From Dicyema japonicum (taxonomy: Eukaryota > Dicyemida > Rhombozoa > Dicyemidae): DNA of 64,000 nt. How positions within the stretch are numbered: the stretch's first letter is position 1; every line of letters begins with the position of its first letter. The stretch covers positions 23,445-87,444 of the forward strand of contig RDEW01000048.1 in assembly GCA_011109175.1 (NCBI GenBank), written 5' to 3'. The position numbers and the translations under genes were made by a program. Below the pieces are notes generated by a model. That model did no database searches and was not told the DNA's origin. It saw nothing but the letters and a program-made list of their open reading frames with translations. This document shows positions 20,562 through 32,400 of the stretch, one piece after another.

Positions 20562-20770
20562 GCCTTTTCACGAGAGCCATAGTATTTTATAGCTCCGCAT
20601 AGGCAGGACACACACTTTATTTAAGTAAAGAACAGTTAATTTTAACTAATCGTAGAACCAAGGAATGATCTTCACTTCTTTTTTTCTTTTTCTTGTGTGA
20701 GTGTCCTTTCTAGACAAATCCAGTTCCGCAGTGAGTATTCACTGATGACGGCGTCACTCGTCAAACCTGA
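20562..20770 (-). repeat. tRNA-derived SINE family 1, copy 3
   Basis: Near-identical to the copy at 13619-13830 along the whole body. The 3' block CTTTTCACGAGAGCC is at its left end and GATGACGGCGTCACTCGTCA at its right end, in plus-strand reading. The head is missing. Confidence 0.75.
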
Positions 20771-21129
20771 AATTACTTATATAATTACTTATATCTAACA
20801 ATATTATTTCTTGTACTTTTTTGAGCGTCACCGATAATTATTATTCAAGGAAAATGTGGAAAAGGAATATTTAATTGAGGATAAATATTTTAATTAACAG
20901 AAAACACATTTAATTTCAAAAAGTAATAACTACGATGAATCCTTATATTTGAATCTGTTTGACAATAAAATAACGATATTTTTTGAAAATTTTCATTTGT
21001 TAGGCACAAAATTTATTTTTAAATCGGATAAATTATATAAACTATAACGGTTTAATCCACTTAACAAAGACTTAAATTGAATGATAATGAATATTTCAAG
21101 TACTATAATCACTATTTTTAAAGCAGATC

Positions 21130-22110
21130 AGTTACTTAAGTTGCTAATTGGTCGGAGCGTTAAAAAGGTGACGTACCTCTATAGCAGTGGTTCCCAACCT
21201 GGGTTCCTCGAAACGAGTTTTAGGGTTCCGCGAAATGTATAAATTATTTAATTATTTAATAAGACTTTTTAATCACACAAACACGGGATGAAGATTTCTG
21301 ATGAAAAGTAAACCTCTGCTACCTCTCAACTTGTGGAACTGGCATGACTGAGGACATTTCACTGGACTCTAACAGAGATATTTCGACTGACTCTAATATG
21401 GAGATGGGGAATAACAGGGAGTTGATGGCACACTCGTTTTCTGAGAGAAGGAGATGGATTACCAGTAATCTAGCAATCAAAATCCTTTCAAAGTTAAAGT
21501 AATATCAGCAACTCTAACATCAATTGAATATGAACATCTTATTGACATCAGAATTAGCGTCAAATCAGATATATGAAATGAATCCCTTTTTAAATTTTGG
21601 ACAGTATACATTTCAAAATATCCTGATATCTCAGAAAAGGCTATACGTACACTAGTTCCTTTTCCAACGACTTACTAATGCAAGTCGGGGTTTTCAATAT
21701 ATACATCTACCAAAACAAAAAATATAAAAATAAACTCAATGCTTCTGCTGATATGAGGATACAGTTATCAACAATAACTCCTAACGCTACACAACTATGC
21801 TATGATAAAAAGTTACCCCAATGTTCACATTAAAAATTTTTTTGGTTATTACGATTATGTTTTAAGTGAAAATTGTAATAATTGAATTAGAAGGGTTCCA
21901 CAAAAAATTAGACTGCTCTATAGCGCTAAATTTTTACTTTGTTTTATAGTAGACCAAAGCCCATGACCTTTTTCTCGTGAGGGTGAACGAAGTGACGAAT
22001 TCAAAAAATATTCTGAACAATTAAAGTGTCAAATGTATGCAAGATCTAAATAGGTTCGAATATTTACTATTCCGAGATTGATTGTACTCAAAGGATCATC
22101 TGTCAGAAGT
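21130..22110 (+). repeat. tRNA-like SINE family 2, split by a hAT element
   Basis: The left part, TTGCTAATTGGTCGGAGCGTT then AAGGTGACGTACC, resembles an A-box-like head. The right part (21924-22110) continues TTTTTCTCGTGAGGGTGAAC, GAAGTGACGAATTCAAA and AGGTTCGAATAT, then GGATCATCTGTCAGAA. The same order occurs uninterrupted at 60050-60300 and partly at 40285-40500. The hAT element occupies 21185-21915. Confidence 0.6.
21185..21915 (+). mobile_element. hAT element remnant with 8-bp target duplication
   Basis: Begins CAGTGGTTCCCAACCTGGG, a classic Charlie-type hAT terminus, and ends ...AGACTG. It is flanked by CTCTATAG on both sides (21177-21184 and 21916-21923), the 8-bp duplication of hAT elements. 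Interior plus-strand frames near 21590-21720 read YPDISEKAIRTLV, PFPTTY, KSGFSIYTSTKTK, which is the C-terminal dimerisation region of hAT transposases (FPTTYLCESGFS..). The rest of the transposase is gone; it is an internally deleted copy of 731 bp. Confidence 0.8.
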
Positions 22111-22189
22111 TAGTGAATAATTTCATTTATGTTGATAATAATAGTTTTAAAGTATAAGAATAAAAATTGGATATGCCTATGAAAATTTG

Positions 22190-22455
22190 ATATCCCCTTC
22201 CATTTTTAATATAGTGGGGTCACCTGATCAACCTGTCTCAGATGGCACCATAGGGTGGCACAAAAAAGGATTATTACTCAACTGGAAGGGTTCTCACAAC
22301 TACAAGAAAAAGACAGACATCCTCCACATTTTATGCTACTTCTGGATGGTTTGTGTGACATTTGAAGACTCTGTTTCTGTGACAGTGGGAACTGAATACA
22401 CTTAATTAGCTGTTAACTTCTTTCTCGGTGTATCCGGGGTTAATAATAATAAAAA
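22190..22455 (+). mobile_element. LINE 3'-end fragment
   Basis: Ends with CTTCTTTCTCGGTGTATCCG, GGGTTAATAATAATAA, the same 3' terminus as LINE A (4200-4240) with a TAA tail. The preceding 200 bp are too decayed to align further. Confidence 0.65.
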
Positions 22456-22614
22456 GTAACAATTGGAGATAGCAGACACTGAACCGAATGATTGATAAGA
22501 CAATAATAGATAATTGATGATACAATGCATATGTACAGATTATTCAACTTTATAACTTCAGAAAAAATAAAGAATTAATAAAACTATAACATTTTCCCAG
22601 CAGAGAGAATGAGT

Positions 22615-22785
22615 AGCTGTTTCTACTGACAGCTGTTAGATGTATCCTTTAAAACAGCCATTCCATTTCCCAACAATCCCCTGTCATTTTGGAAATTGTC
22701 GATCCTAACAATCTCAAGAATGAGACAGTCTTGGTTCGAAGACTCCAGTCGTCAATTCCCAAGTTAATATTAGTGAAAAAATATT
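22615..22785 (-). mobile_element. F-family retroelement fragment
   Basis: The sequence (CTGTTTCTACTGACAGCTGT ... GAAGACTCCAGTCGTC) aligns on the same strand with 33270-33410, part of the F-family region upstream of its C-terminal domain. Only a fragment is present. Confidence 0.45.
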
Positions 22786-24263
22786 TTATTTTAAACAATG
22801 AATATAATTCATCAAAGTTGAAATAAAGCTAATCCCTTTGGGAGTACTAACAAGAGTATCAAATGAATCGTTATCAGCAGGGGCTCTCAAAATATTTGGT
22901 AGCAAAATCATACATAAATTTTGTTTGGACATTTTAGTATGTTTTATGACCTCGTTAGCCTCAAATTTCTGTTATGTTTAGGAAATGCAAACCTTTATAA
23001 ACATAATTAAGTAAATAAAATTGATGTGTTCAGTTTTGGGATTTTAGATAATATTCGTTTTAGTTTTGTCAAATCTCCATTAACTGATATACAACTACTG
23101 TAGAGATTAGTTGGAATTAGTGGATCTGCTATGTCTTGGAACCACATTTTAAGAGCAGAACACAAATCCTATTTAAGTCAATATTACGACTCACAGCAAC
23201 TTCAGTACATTCGTATGATTCATACAACTCATATTTCCTCTTAATCTCTAAAACATTATCTAAATCTCCGGGGATTCTTAAATTAGAGAATCACCTAACC
23301 TAAATATTCCTTCTTTTTCAAAAGGATTCAAACTGAGTATTCTCTCACATAAATCGAGGAGAACCCATGGAAGTGTGTAATCAGGAAAGTAATTGCGCTG
23401 ATCTATCATAATTTCTCCAAGTTCTGATGTAAAATTTGAAATTCTGTACATTAATTCCTACATATTATTTCAATGAGGTACTTTTTCAATTTCAATATCT
23501 GCACGTGTTGGAATTTTGCTTGATGCTTTAATTCTTAAATCTTTCGCCCGATTTATTAATTGTTTTATATTTTTTGAAAAAAATTAAACTTTCGTTTTTC
23601 CAAGGCATTCAAGTGGTCAATTAATTGGATATTATTTTCAATGACAAATGCTTCAATTTCAAAAATAAGTTTATTTTTGGGGTAAAAACGGGATAAGAAA
23701 ATATACAAAACCTCCAACCCAGAGATTGTGCTACCTCTAAAATAACCAATAAAATAAACATTGATGGGTTATTGTTGATTTGAATGCATATGAATTGAAT
23801 CATATTTCCTCGAAGTGAATTATATTGTTGTCCGATTGATATTAATTTTATAATTTCGTCAGTATTTGATTTAGGTCTTCCTATACAATTTTGAATAATT
23901 TTTAAAGCATGATGCATAATTTTATTAATATTTTTATCATTTATTTTAAACAAATTCTTTGGAGCAGACTAGAATATTAAATCTTCGATACCTTTGACCA
24001 ACAAGCAAATGGGTAGTCACTTTGAGTCGTATTTTTAATTAAACTTGATTGGTTAACAGAAATATTGTCTGTATTATATGTTATATTTTCAAAGGACGAT
24101 GAAATTTTAGTAGATCTTTTATGCTAAAGATAATAATTCATATTACCCCATTAACGCCTCTGTAGTCTCGGAATATGTTATTAGTTAATCGGTCAAACTT
24201 CAATATCAGTCTTCTTACTCGGGAACCTTCGCTATATCTGTAATTAATGGTGTTGTGCTCCAT
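22786..24263 (-). CDS. ARHGAP39: MyTH4-RhoGAP protein, ARHGAP39/Vilse-like
   Basis: GTPase-activating protein for Rac/Cdc42-type GTPases; Vilse acts downstream of Roundabout. I see at least seven introns of 23-26 nt. ATG 24263 (MEHNTINYRYSEGSRVRR) starts a polar N-terminus. The MyTH4 domain is about 23940-23560: HHALKIIQNCIGRPKSN, SLRGNMIQFICIQINNNP, then, after a 23-nt intron, GLEVLYIFLSRFYP. The RhoGAP domain is about 23400-22800: DYTLPWVLLDLCERIL, EKEGIFRIPGDLDNVLEIKR with the arginine finger in IFR, LKMWFQDIADPLIPTNLY, MSKQNLCMILLPNILRAP. The stop is at 22786. WW domains of the vertebrate protein are not seen, so it is a short form of about 437 residues. Two one-base frame breaks (near 23585 in a T/A homopolymer, and near 23010) are needed to keep the conserved frame; I suspect sequence errors, but decay is possible. 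Confidence 0.8.
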
Positions 24264-24399
24264 TAATAGAATAATTAATTATGTTCGATTTATTATTATT
24301 ATTAATGCTAAACTTTGGTTTAGTTTAAAAATAATTAAATATTTTGTATTAAAAAAAATATTAATGGATATAAATATTATGAAAAATAAATGGAACATG

Positions 24400-25135
24400 G
24401 ACATCTGAGCATAAGCCATGACTTCTGTGAAACCCAGTGGCCTCTTCGGTTGATCTCAATTGCTATCGTAAGAGGCAGTAGCAATTATGTCGACGGAGAT
24501 AAATAGTCCGAAATAAAATGTTTTCGCCGTCTACTAAATGTAAATTTTCTGAATATAAAATTATTTTTTAGCAGAAATAAATAACTGAAATCGTAAAATA
24601 GTAAAAATGTTTTTAAAATGGAATTATTTTTTCAATTTCATTATAGTAAAAATGTTTTTAAAATGGAATTACTGCTGGATACTCGGCCATTCTTGAACCT
24701 GTCAGGTTATGCAGAAGTGACGGGAAACGACCGGACGGGAAAACCATATTTCCCTTCGAGGCCGGGAAACTACTTGTTTGGGACGTGACATGTACAGACA
24801 CGTTCGCCCCGAACAATCTTCACGAGTGCGCTTCAAGGCCTTTGAGGCCGGGAAACCACTTGCTTTGCTTTCTGTAGCCGTCAAGGCGGAAAAGGCCAAA
24901 CTCGAAAAATACGGCGACCTTCCCGATAATGTCCAATTTGTTCCCCTTGCTATGGAGACTTCCGGATCCTATTCCCTTTATACACTAGAGTTTTTCGGAC
25001 GTCTTGGAAACCGGATCACCTCATGCACTGGAGATCTCCGCGAACGCCGCTGGCTGTTTGAGCGAATTTCGCTCTCAATTCTGAAAGGGAACAGCCACGC
25101 AGTGAGGGCGGCAGCTAACTAATGTTTTGTCCTTT
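24400..25135 (+). pseudogene. F-family retroelement C-terminal domain
   Basis: A small relic at about 24430-24500 reads LRLISIAIVRGSS. From 24690 a longer one reads SDGKRPDGKTIFPFEAGK, LLVWDVTCTDTFAPNNLHE, then after frame breaks AVKAEKAKLEKYGDL, VQFVPLAMETSG and RRWLFERISLSILKGNSH, ending at the stop at 25120-25122. The RPDG...WDxTCxDT pattern followed by a conserved E/K helix resembles a restriction-like PD-(D/E)xK endonuclease at the C-terminus of some LINEs. That reading is an inference. About 30 bp are duplicated at 24757-24780 and 24836-24862. Confidence 0.55.
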
Positions 25136-26869
25136 TTTTGCTTATAAATAAATTTTAATTTCATTATGATCTACAAATAAAATTAAATGACGCTAAACTT
25201 GACCTATTTATATGAATACAAAACATTACTAGATAAACGGATTTATTGGATGGGGACTAGAAGCGACAGGATTTCCTGTTTAGTTGCTCCAGCCAACAAA
25301 TGGCCTAACGGAACAACTCTCTTCCCATAGAAAGTGATAAATACTTCTCCTGTGACGCCTCTTGTGTGAATAACCTATGTTCCTCCTACATTTCTATGAC
25401 TGCAACTAACCCAGATTCAGCCTCGGAAACGACTGAGACCCTAAAAATTAAGAAATAGGAATGTCCTGTAGACAGTACATTTTTAACCAGTCGACATGGA
25501 AGCGTCTGGAACCATAAGAAGCAGGTCACTGCCCCTGTTGAACATAATCGGATCGCTTATCTCGGAAAGAAAAAATGATAAAAGTGAAAGAATGTTCACT
25601 GGAGGAGATGGGCAAGAGAAAGCTTTTCTTAGAATCAATGATAATTTGTCCATTGGTGGAATCCACGAGCCAGACTAGTCTCTATAGAGGATGTGCTCAG
25701 AATGTAGTTGTGCTATGGTCTTACTTGTTTCTCTCTTGAGGGTAGTCTCCGAGTCACCCACCAATGGTGGAGGGGCATCCGACAGATAGTTTCAAATCAG
25801 TCCGCAGATGGCCTTGGTTAAGATGTGGTCATGTATCGTCTTTATCTGGAGATGACGGACGAATTTTTGTAAGTTTAAGAAACCGGTGCGTTATGGTCTG
25901 AATTATCTTTCTGCACTTTTTCAAACAGTTGTCGTAATTAAATGGTAGTTTTTAGTTGGTACTTTAACAATAAGTGCCAATAAATCCTCCTTTGAATGAA
26001 AGCTTTTTTGATTTTCATCAAAATTGGGTTGTGATCAATTCCTGGATCATAAATGACTGACCAAGACGACATTGGAGTCAGGGAAAGGGAGACAAAAGTA
26101 ATATCCGGCCAAGTTCGTTAGTCGGTATCCTTTTAGGACGTTCATGTGTTTTTTGATTGGTCATTCATGATCGTCGAAAACCCCATATGTGATACTAGTC
26201 TCCCTCTTGTATCGGAGGGTAAATTTGATAATCATAAAAGGGTGTTTCGTATTGATATCACAACATATGAGAACGCCGTCCAAGTAGAAGAGCAGATAAA
26301 TCGGACCTAGCATAGTAATTCAAATACGAACCGAATGGGGAGACGTATAAAGGAAATTGAAATAAAAAATGTTAAAAAATATTTTCCTTTGTAGTTGCAA
26401 ATAAGATCGCAATTATTTATGTAACATTGTAATCTTACATCCTCTCCGTCGTACTTTCATATAATTCTTCACTTGTTTCTCCTATTATTTTTGGCACTCT
26501 TGGAAGATCATAATTTAAGTTTTCATTGTGCCACGTTCACTATCCTACTATACATCCTCTCTTTTTTAGCTATTACTTGTAATGAATCAAGATCAATTCA
26601 GAATTTCTATCTATGATTCTTCAAATTCTGCCAAATTGCCTTGACTGGAAATATATGAGAACCGTACTATTGATTAAGAATATCGTTTTCCCTGTATCTT
26701 GTCTAACGCCTGATCCCATTTAAAATATCTGACATGAATGTTTTCAAAATTAAAAATGTAATACTTTACAACGACGTCTGTTTTGTTGTCCTTGAATTTT
26801 TCAGTCGAATATCATTTCCTATTTTCTGACACTTCTCTTGAAGCTTTTGGTATAATTATTTTACATTTT
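25136..26869. other. Long gene-poor stretch
   Basis: No conserved domain recognised. A 60-codon frame at 25496-25678 begins ATGGAAGCGTCTGG and has no family resemblance that I can defend. Blocks rich in GACTAGTCTC/GGGACTAG resemble parts of 34680-36240 and suggest decayed dispersed repeats. Confidence 0.35.
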
Positions 26870-27015
26870 ATTTATATTTATTTATTTAACCCCAAGACCA
26901 CCAAGAAAGATAGGTCAAAACTAACTAATTAGGCAATCCCAGCCTCCAACAACATTCAAACTCTCTTCATCTGGTCTTCTGATGACCCAACCGCATTCCG
27001 GAAGCGCTTTCTCTT
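26870..27015 (-). mobile_element. LINE A/C-type 3'-end fragment
   Basis: The minus strand reads RRLNSLQKEEKALPECG, then VVGGWDCLIS, a decayed copy of the A C-terminus (KTERRLFRKVVGTMEDHR...ARTGIT). The family 3' terminus CTTTCTTGGTGGTCTTGGGG and TTAAATAAATAAATA tail follow. Confidence 0.6.
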
Positions 27016-27466
27016 CCTTCTGCAAGGAATTCAATCGGCGTGCATTTTTTTATAACTGACAGAAATTCCTATACATGGGCCATCTATTCCTTGAGTAGGT
27101 TTCCCAGTTCCTTGCAGAAACGTAGGAAACCCTGGCAATTCTTCAACCTATCTGAATGTACATTATTACTTAATAATATTCTAGTTGTTCATGTGAAAAA
27201 TGCTAGAAGAGAAAGGAGGTAGCTAATTGAGAGCATATCGTGTGACTGACTCATCACAATACTTTAAGAATAGTAGAATATTTACTTGGAAATGTGCTCT
27301 TGCAAGTTTATCCTCTCTACATTGTTATAAATATGTAGTGTTGTATTCATTCAGATTTATGATTTTATACATTTTCTCTCAAGGCGGACGGAGAGGATGA
27401 TTCGGAATACGGCACAAGGGAAACTTAACTAATTCTATGTTTTCTCGGGAGTGCTTTTTAATAATA
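27016..27466. other. Repeat debris
   Basis: The end, at about 27430-27470, reads TT-TTCTCGGGAGTGC then AATAATAATAA, which looks like another plus-strand LINE A-type 3' terminus. No gene. Confidence 0.35.
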
Positions 27467-27582
27467 ATAAACTTCTCAAAGATCGTAGTTATACAGGATT
27501 TGTTTGTACTTTCGCAGAAATTATGGATAAACTTCTCAAAGATCGTAGTTATACAGGATTTGTTTGTACTTTCGCAGAAATT
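27467..27582. repeat. Direct tandem duplication, 60-bp period
   Basis: 56 bp starting ATAAACTTCTCAAAGATCGT at 27467 recur without change at 27527, with a 4-bp spacer difference. The perfect identity points to a recent duplication, or to an assembly artefact. Confidence 0.85.
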
Positions 27583-27863
27583 CTTTGATAATTTTATTTA
27601 ATTCTATACCATTTTTTTATACAAGATAATAGCTGGAAACTAAATGGAAATTGACTGTTTCTTTATCTTATTTTAATAAATTTTTTAATATTTTTCCTCA
27701 ATCGTTTCAGATATATTTTTCTTATGGATCCATAAATATTTATACTTCGGCAAAATTGTTGGAAAATTCTCCATATGTAGGTCCACTCTTATGTAGACGG
27801 AGGAAATGATTCGTTTATAATCTTTTTGAATACGAACTTTAACTTATTAAAAGTCAGACAACA

Positions 27864-28046
27864 ATGTCACCGACGTCTAATGATCACTTTTCTGTTTGTG
27901 GTTGGGAAGCCTCTAGTTGGTATATAACGTGTACGGACAGTCTCACTTTGAACAGCCTTTTTAAAAGTGGTATCACTGACTGTTTAATCGCTCAAAAGTT
28001 TGAAACAGTAAAGTGTCAAAAGTATACTGGTTCCCTAACGTTGTGA
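27864..28046 (+). pseudogene. F-family C-terminal domain fragment
   Basis: The plus strand reads SWYITCTDSLTLNSLF and IAQKFETVKCQKYTG, aligning with [14 protein letters not shown] and the AEKAK..KY helix of the other F copies. Broken at both ends. Confidence 0.45.
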
Positions 28047-28324
28047 CGTTTGTTCTATCAATGTGAAAGTCTCCTGAGCCCACGTACATTCTCCCTTCGC
28101 TTTTATCAAAAGACTCAGAATTTTATCTCACCAATCTCAGTGGACCTGATTGAACGCTTTTGGCAAATTTGAAGGTATTTTCTTCTCAGTCCAGAAAAGG
28201 AATAATCTTGCGATAAAAGCTGAGACCCATAAATCTAACTTTTTTTTCACGTTTAAATAAAATATTTTATTTGAAAATAATAGGATAACTTTGGGATGAT
28301 GCAATGTTATAAGTACCGGGCAGA

Positions 28325-28480
28325 ATTCAGAAGTTTTCCAATTCGAATCTCACTGATCCCTGTTCAAGCTGAAAATTCCATGTATCAATGTTGTTTCTCG
28401 GCATGACAAGTGACGCTGTCATCAATGACACCTCAGTGTGGAACCGAATTGTCTTCAGGTACTTGTACACAGCTAAAAGA
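28325..28480 (+). repeat. SINE family 1, 5'-head copy
   Basis: CCAATTCGAATCTCACTGAT is a B-box-like motif. The family body follows: CATGACAAGTGACGCTGTCA, TCAATGAC, CAGTGTGGAACCGAATTGTC. The 3' half is absent or replaced. Confidence 0.6.
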
Positions 28481-28639
28481 AAGAAGTTAAGAATACTCTT
28501 GATGTCGGTCCCATTTCTAAGATTAATTACCACAACAATTTTTTTCATAAATACGTTATTAAAAATCCTGCCGTGAGCCCTAAATTCTTTCGCAGTTTTA
28601 CCTCCCTTTAGCTTCACAGTATCTTCTAAATGAACGTGT

Positions 28640-29245
28640 CATCCATTTTGGTCCTCAGAAGAAAACCCTTAATCCGTTACACTACCACGCTCCTTACTGA
28701 CTTGATAAGGGTTTCCTCCTCATCTAGTGGTTCCTCACCCCTTTTATGAAGGGCCAGCTTGATTGCCATCCTCCTCGTCTTGTCCAAAAAATTGATTATT
28801 CTTTCTCTTTTGGCGAAAAATACCATCCATCACATACGTAGACAAGAGAGGGCAGAATTAATCTTTCAAAAATAGAGATTAACGTTTCCTTCTTCAAATA
28901 AAGTTTTCGAAGACACAGAAGTGCTTTGTAAGCTTTTTTTTATTTTCATTTTGACACCTTCAACGTAATCTCCTTTACATCCAAAACAGACACCCAAATA
29001 ACGTAAATGATCAACATTGTTGATACTACTCAATGTGTACTCCTGTAGAGTTTGAGAGACTTAAGCCACAGGACTTAGACCACCAGAGAATTTCCTGTAA
29101 AAATCCACGTAATCTTCCCTCCGACAATACCGGACTTTTCGAGATGTTTGATATCAGTACGTCGTCCGCGTAAATAATCACATTTCTGGGAGCCGGAAAA
29201 TCTCTCATTAATACATTAAATAGCAGAAGATTCAATTAATCAATC
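28640..29245 (-). pseudogene. LINE E-family RT fragment
   Basis: The minus strand reads LLLFNVLMRDFPAPRN, VIIYADDVLISNISKS and LQEILWWSKSCGLSLS, then NNVDHLRYLGVCFGCKGDY and RRMAIKLALHKRGEEPLDE with frame breaks. It aligns with element E at 6200-5560. The endonuclease and ORF1 are absent. Confidence 0.75.
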
Positions 29246-29436
29246 AAGTAAAAGTCCTGGCTGTTTGGCTTCTAACATTAATAACTATTTAATCACTGTT
29301 TGAGATAGTAATTGTTCGCGGCAATCCTCAGTGTCTCTTGGTCCCTGGAGCATTTATAATAATTTTTAATTTTTTAATTAATTAAAAAATAAAAATTTTT
29401 TAAATTTGAATAAATAACCGGTAAATACTTCGTTAA

Positions 29437-32400
29437 ATGGTTGAAAGTTCATTACCAGAACTTAAATTTTCACATATTTTGAATGTTCCTGATTGTATTC
29501 GCAACGTTAATATTTAGGTAAACCTCCTTACTCCTTGATTGAACCATTTGATGAAAAGGATGCTGAATCAACCGATGATCTATTTATGGGGCCTATAATG
29601 AAATATATGAGTGACATCGTGAATGATAAGACAAATAATGATACTTTTGAAGGTCTTTTAAATCAAATTTGTCGCCGTGGAATGGAGAACAGACTGAGAG
29701 AGGTAATTTTAATGCATTTGAACGTAGATACCAATCGAGATTATAATGGCAGTTATGGATCGCTTAGGGGTATGTATTAATGATGATAAAAATGGATGCG
29801 TCTGTGTCTTAATTTGTTTGCATATTATGACTGCGGACGGAATTTCCCCTGAGGTAAGACGGGAAGAGTTGATATTTGTTCTACTCTCATTTCTCAAGAA
29901 AATAAAAGCAAATGAAATGCCTTTATATGTTCGAATTATGAATGCTTTATTACGATTGGTGGAATACTTGCCATCAACTTCGTTGGAACGACTATGTTGC
30001 TTGTGTATGTGGGCATTCTTTAACTTTGTGGAAGTGCAATTGAGTGCAATGAAAGTAGTTGTTCTCATTTATTCAAAATACGACGTCTCTTCTCTATTCA
30101 GCAGGATATTGCATCTGGTCTCACTACGCTTCATTGTCAAAGAGATTTCAAATTTGTTGGAGGGGATGCCATTCAAATGATATCAGCCCTTGTTATTCAG
30201 ATAATTCAGTCCATGGAGGCACCATTCCAAACTGTCATTGATCATGCCAAGCGATTTGTTGTGCTTTACAAGTCACTACTGTTATAATTTTAGGTCATCA
30301 TCAAAATTTATTTTCTATAACTGGATATTTGACCTAGTAACAGCCATACACAAACCAGAATGGCCCGCAGCAGATTTATTACTACGGCTTGTTCTTGCCC
30401 ATTTGGTTTAGTTGCTTTCCGTATTTTAGGTGAATTGTTTGCAAATTCTAATGACTTGCAAGTAAGACTTCACTCACTTGACTGTCTGATTATGAGCATA
30501 CAAAGAATCGATCCTCACACTTCATTAAATGATGTTTTTATTTATCTAATCATTAGGATTACTTCACTCTATACTACAAAGTTTTGGATTATCTTAAAGG
30601 ACAGGTCTGATTTATCCATCATTACAGTCCGCCTGGAACTTCATGGTTAACAAAATGTTGCATCATCTTACTAAATCAAAATCTACTCAACGACTCCAAG
30701 AATTTAACGAATCATTACAATTATCTCGTTCTCCGATGAACTATCATAATCTTTGTGAGGCAGTGTCCTTCATTAATCTCAATTGTCCGTTCACATTAAA
30801 ATATAATCGTTTTGTACAATTTGCTACTGCTTCGGTAGATTTTGATTATTAGTCGTAGATTCAGAATGGATTGGCCGATCAAAATCCTCACATCAGGACG
30901 AAATGTACTAAATTTCTGAGTTGCGTTGTACAAATTGATCATTCAATTTTCCAAAAAAAGAATATTCAAAGTGCATTAGGGGGCTTACTGCTCGATTCTT
31001 CAGCGATTGTTCGTGAATGTGTAGTTGAGTTGATTGGGAAAATCATAAAAATTAGACCATCGCTTACTAACACATATTATGATATGCTGTGTGGCAGAAC
31101 CACAGTTTTATTCATAAATATATTTTAGGATTGTAGTATTATTGTACGAAAGAAGGTAGTTAAACTATTTATTGACATGTACACTGTAAATCATCCAAGA
31201 GTAACAGATATGTGTGTCCATATAATAAAACGAATTAATGACGAGGACTCCATTAAGGTTGTAAATATGGATTATGACAGAAATTGGTGGTTGATTTTGG
31301 GAAGAAAATGAATAATATTACTGATGTGGTTGTGATTTTTTGATATTTAGGTTTCCTTGATATCTACTGATTTGTCGGAGATTTTTCTGAGAAGTGTAAG
31401 TGTTCTTGTTACTGTAGGTGTTGAACAAGACTGGTGTGGCATCACGAATGGTAGACTGTATTATCAACAATCTTGAATGTGCTAATATATCAGACTGCTT
31501 TCAAACACTTGAGGTTATATCAAGAGTATATCCTACTACCTTTGTGAGACATTTATGGGAATTATTTCCATATCTAAGTCAGAGTGATGTAGCACTAAAC
31601 ACACTGGAGATTGTTAGGAATACAATAGTTGTGGTTGAAAACCCAGATTATGACATGCTAACACACTTGGAAGGGCAGATGGTGCGTATTATAGTAATGC
31701 ACGGAATGCAAGTATAACCATTATCATATATTAAGCTTATTCCCTTCGCTGTTCACTGTTTGGTCAATGTTGTTCGACTATCTGATAATTATAAACTTGT
31801 TTATGACTTGTTTGACAAGTTCTATACAATTTGTTACAATAAAAACAACCAAAATAAGTTGAGGGCCATATATATTGTTGGATTGTTGTGCAGACATTTT
31901 GATATACCTCACAGTGAGAATATATTTGATGAAATTTATTCACTAACTGACGATGAAACTCTGCGAAGGGTTGCTGTTCGTACTATTGGTTCATTTACTT
32001 TTGTATTTAGGTCTTCTGACTCTTCGATGGCCCAAACTTATCCTGTTTGATAAAGTGAAACAACTTTACTTGGATATATTACAATCAGAAAATGAAAGCA
32101 TGTGCGTTCTGGTTCTTCTTTTCCATAATTTCAGGTTTTAGATAATATTGAATCGTTCCTAAATGAAGAGAATGAGTACAAATTTTTAATTAGCGTAGAA
32201 ATGAAAGCGCAGCGGCACAAATGTACATACTCTCAGTACTGGAATGCTCAGTAAAAACCACTCCTATAAGAACTTCATCAATTAATGTTTTGTTCAAAGT
32301 TGCCCATAATGGATTGCTACAACCAAATTTAATTGGCCCTCACTTGATTTACCTTACCACCGATGAGGATGACAATATCTCAAAAAAGGCTCATTCTATT

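Noticed and set aside
24702-24899. Minus-strand 65-codon Arg-rich frame
   Set aside because: Antisense to the F-family C-terminal domain, which explains the sequence better.
31953-32141. Frame ending LFHNFRF as a separate small gene
   Set aside because: It runs through two micro-introns of the NIPBL gene.
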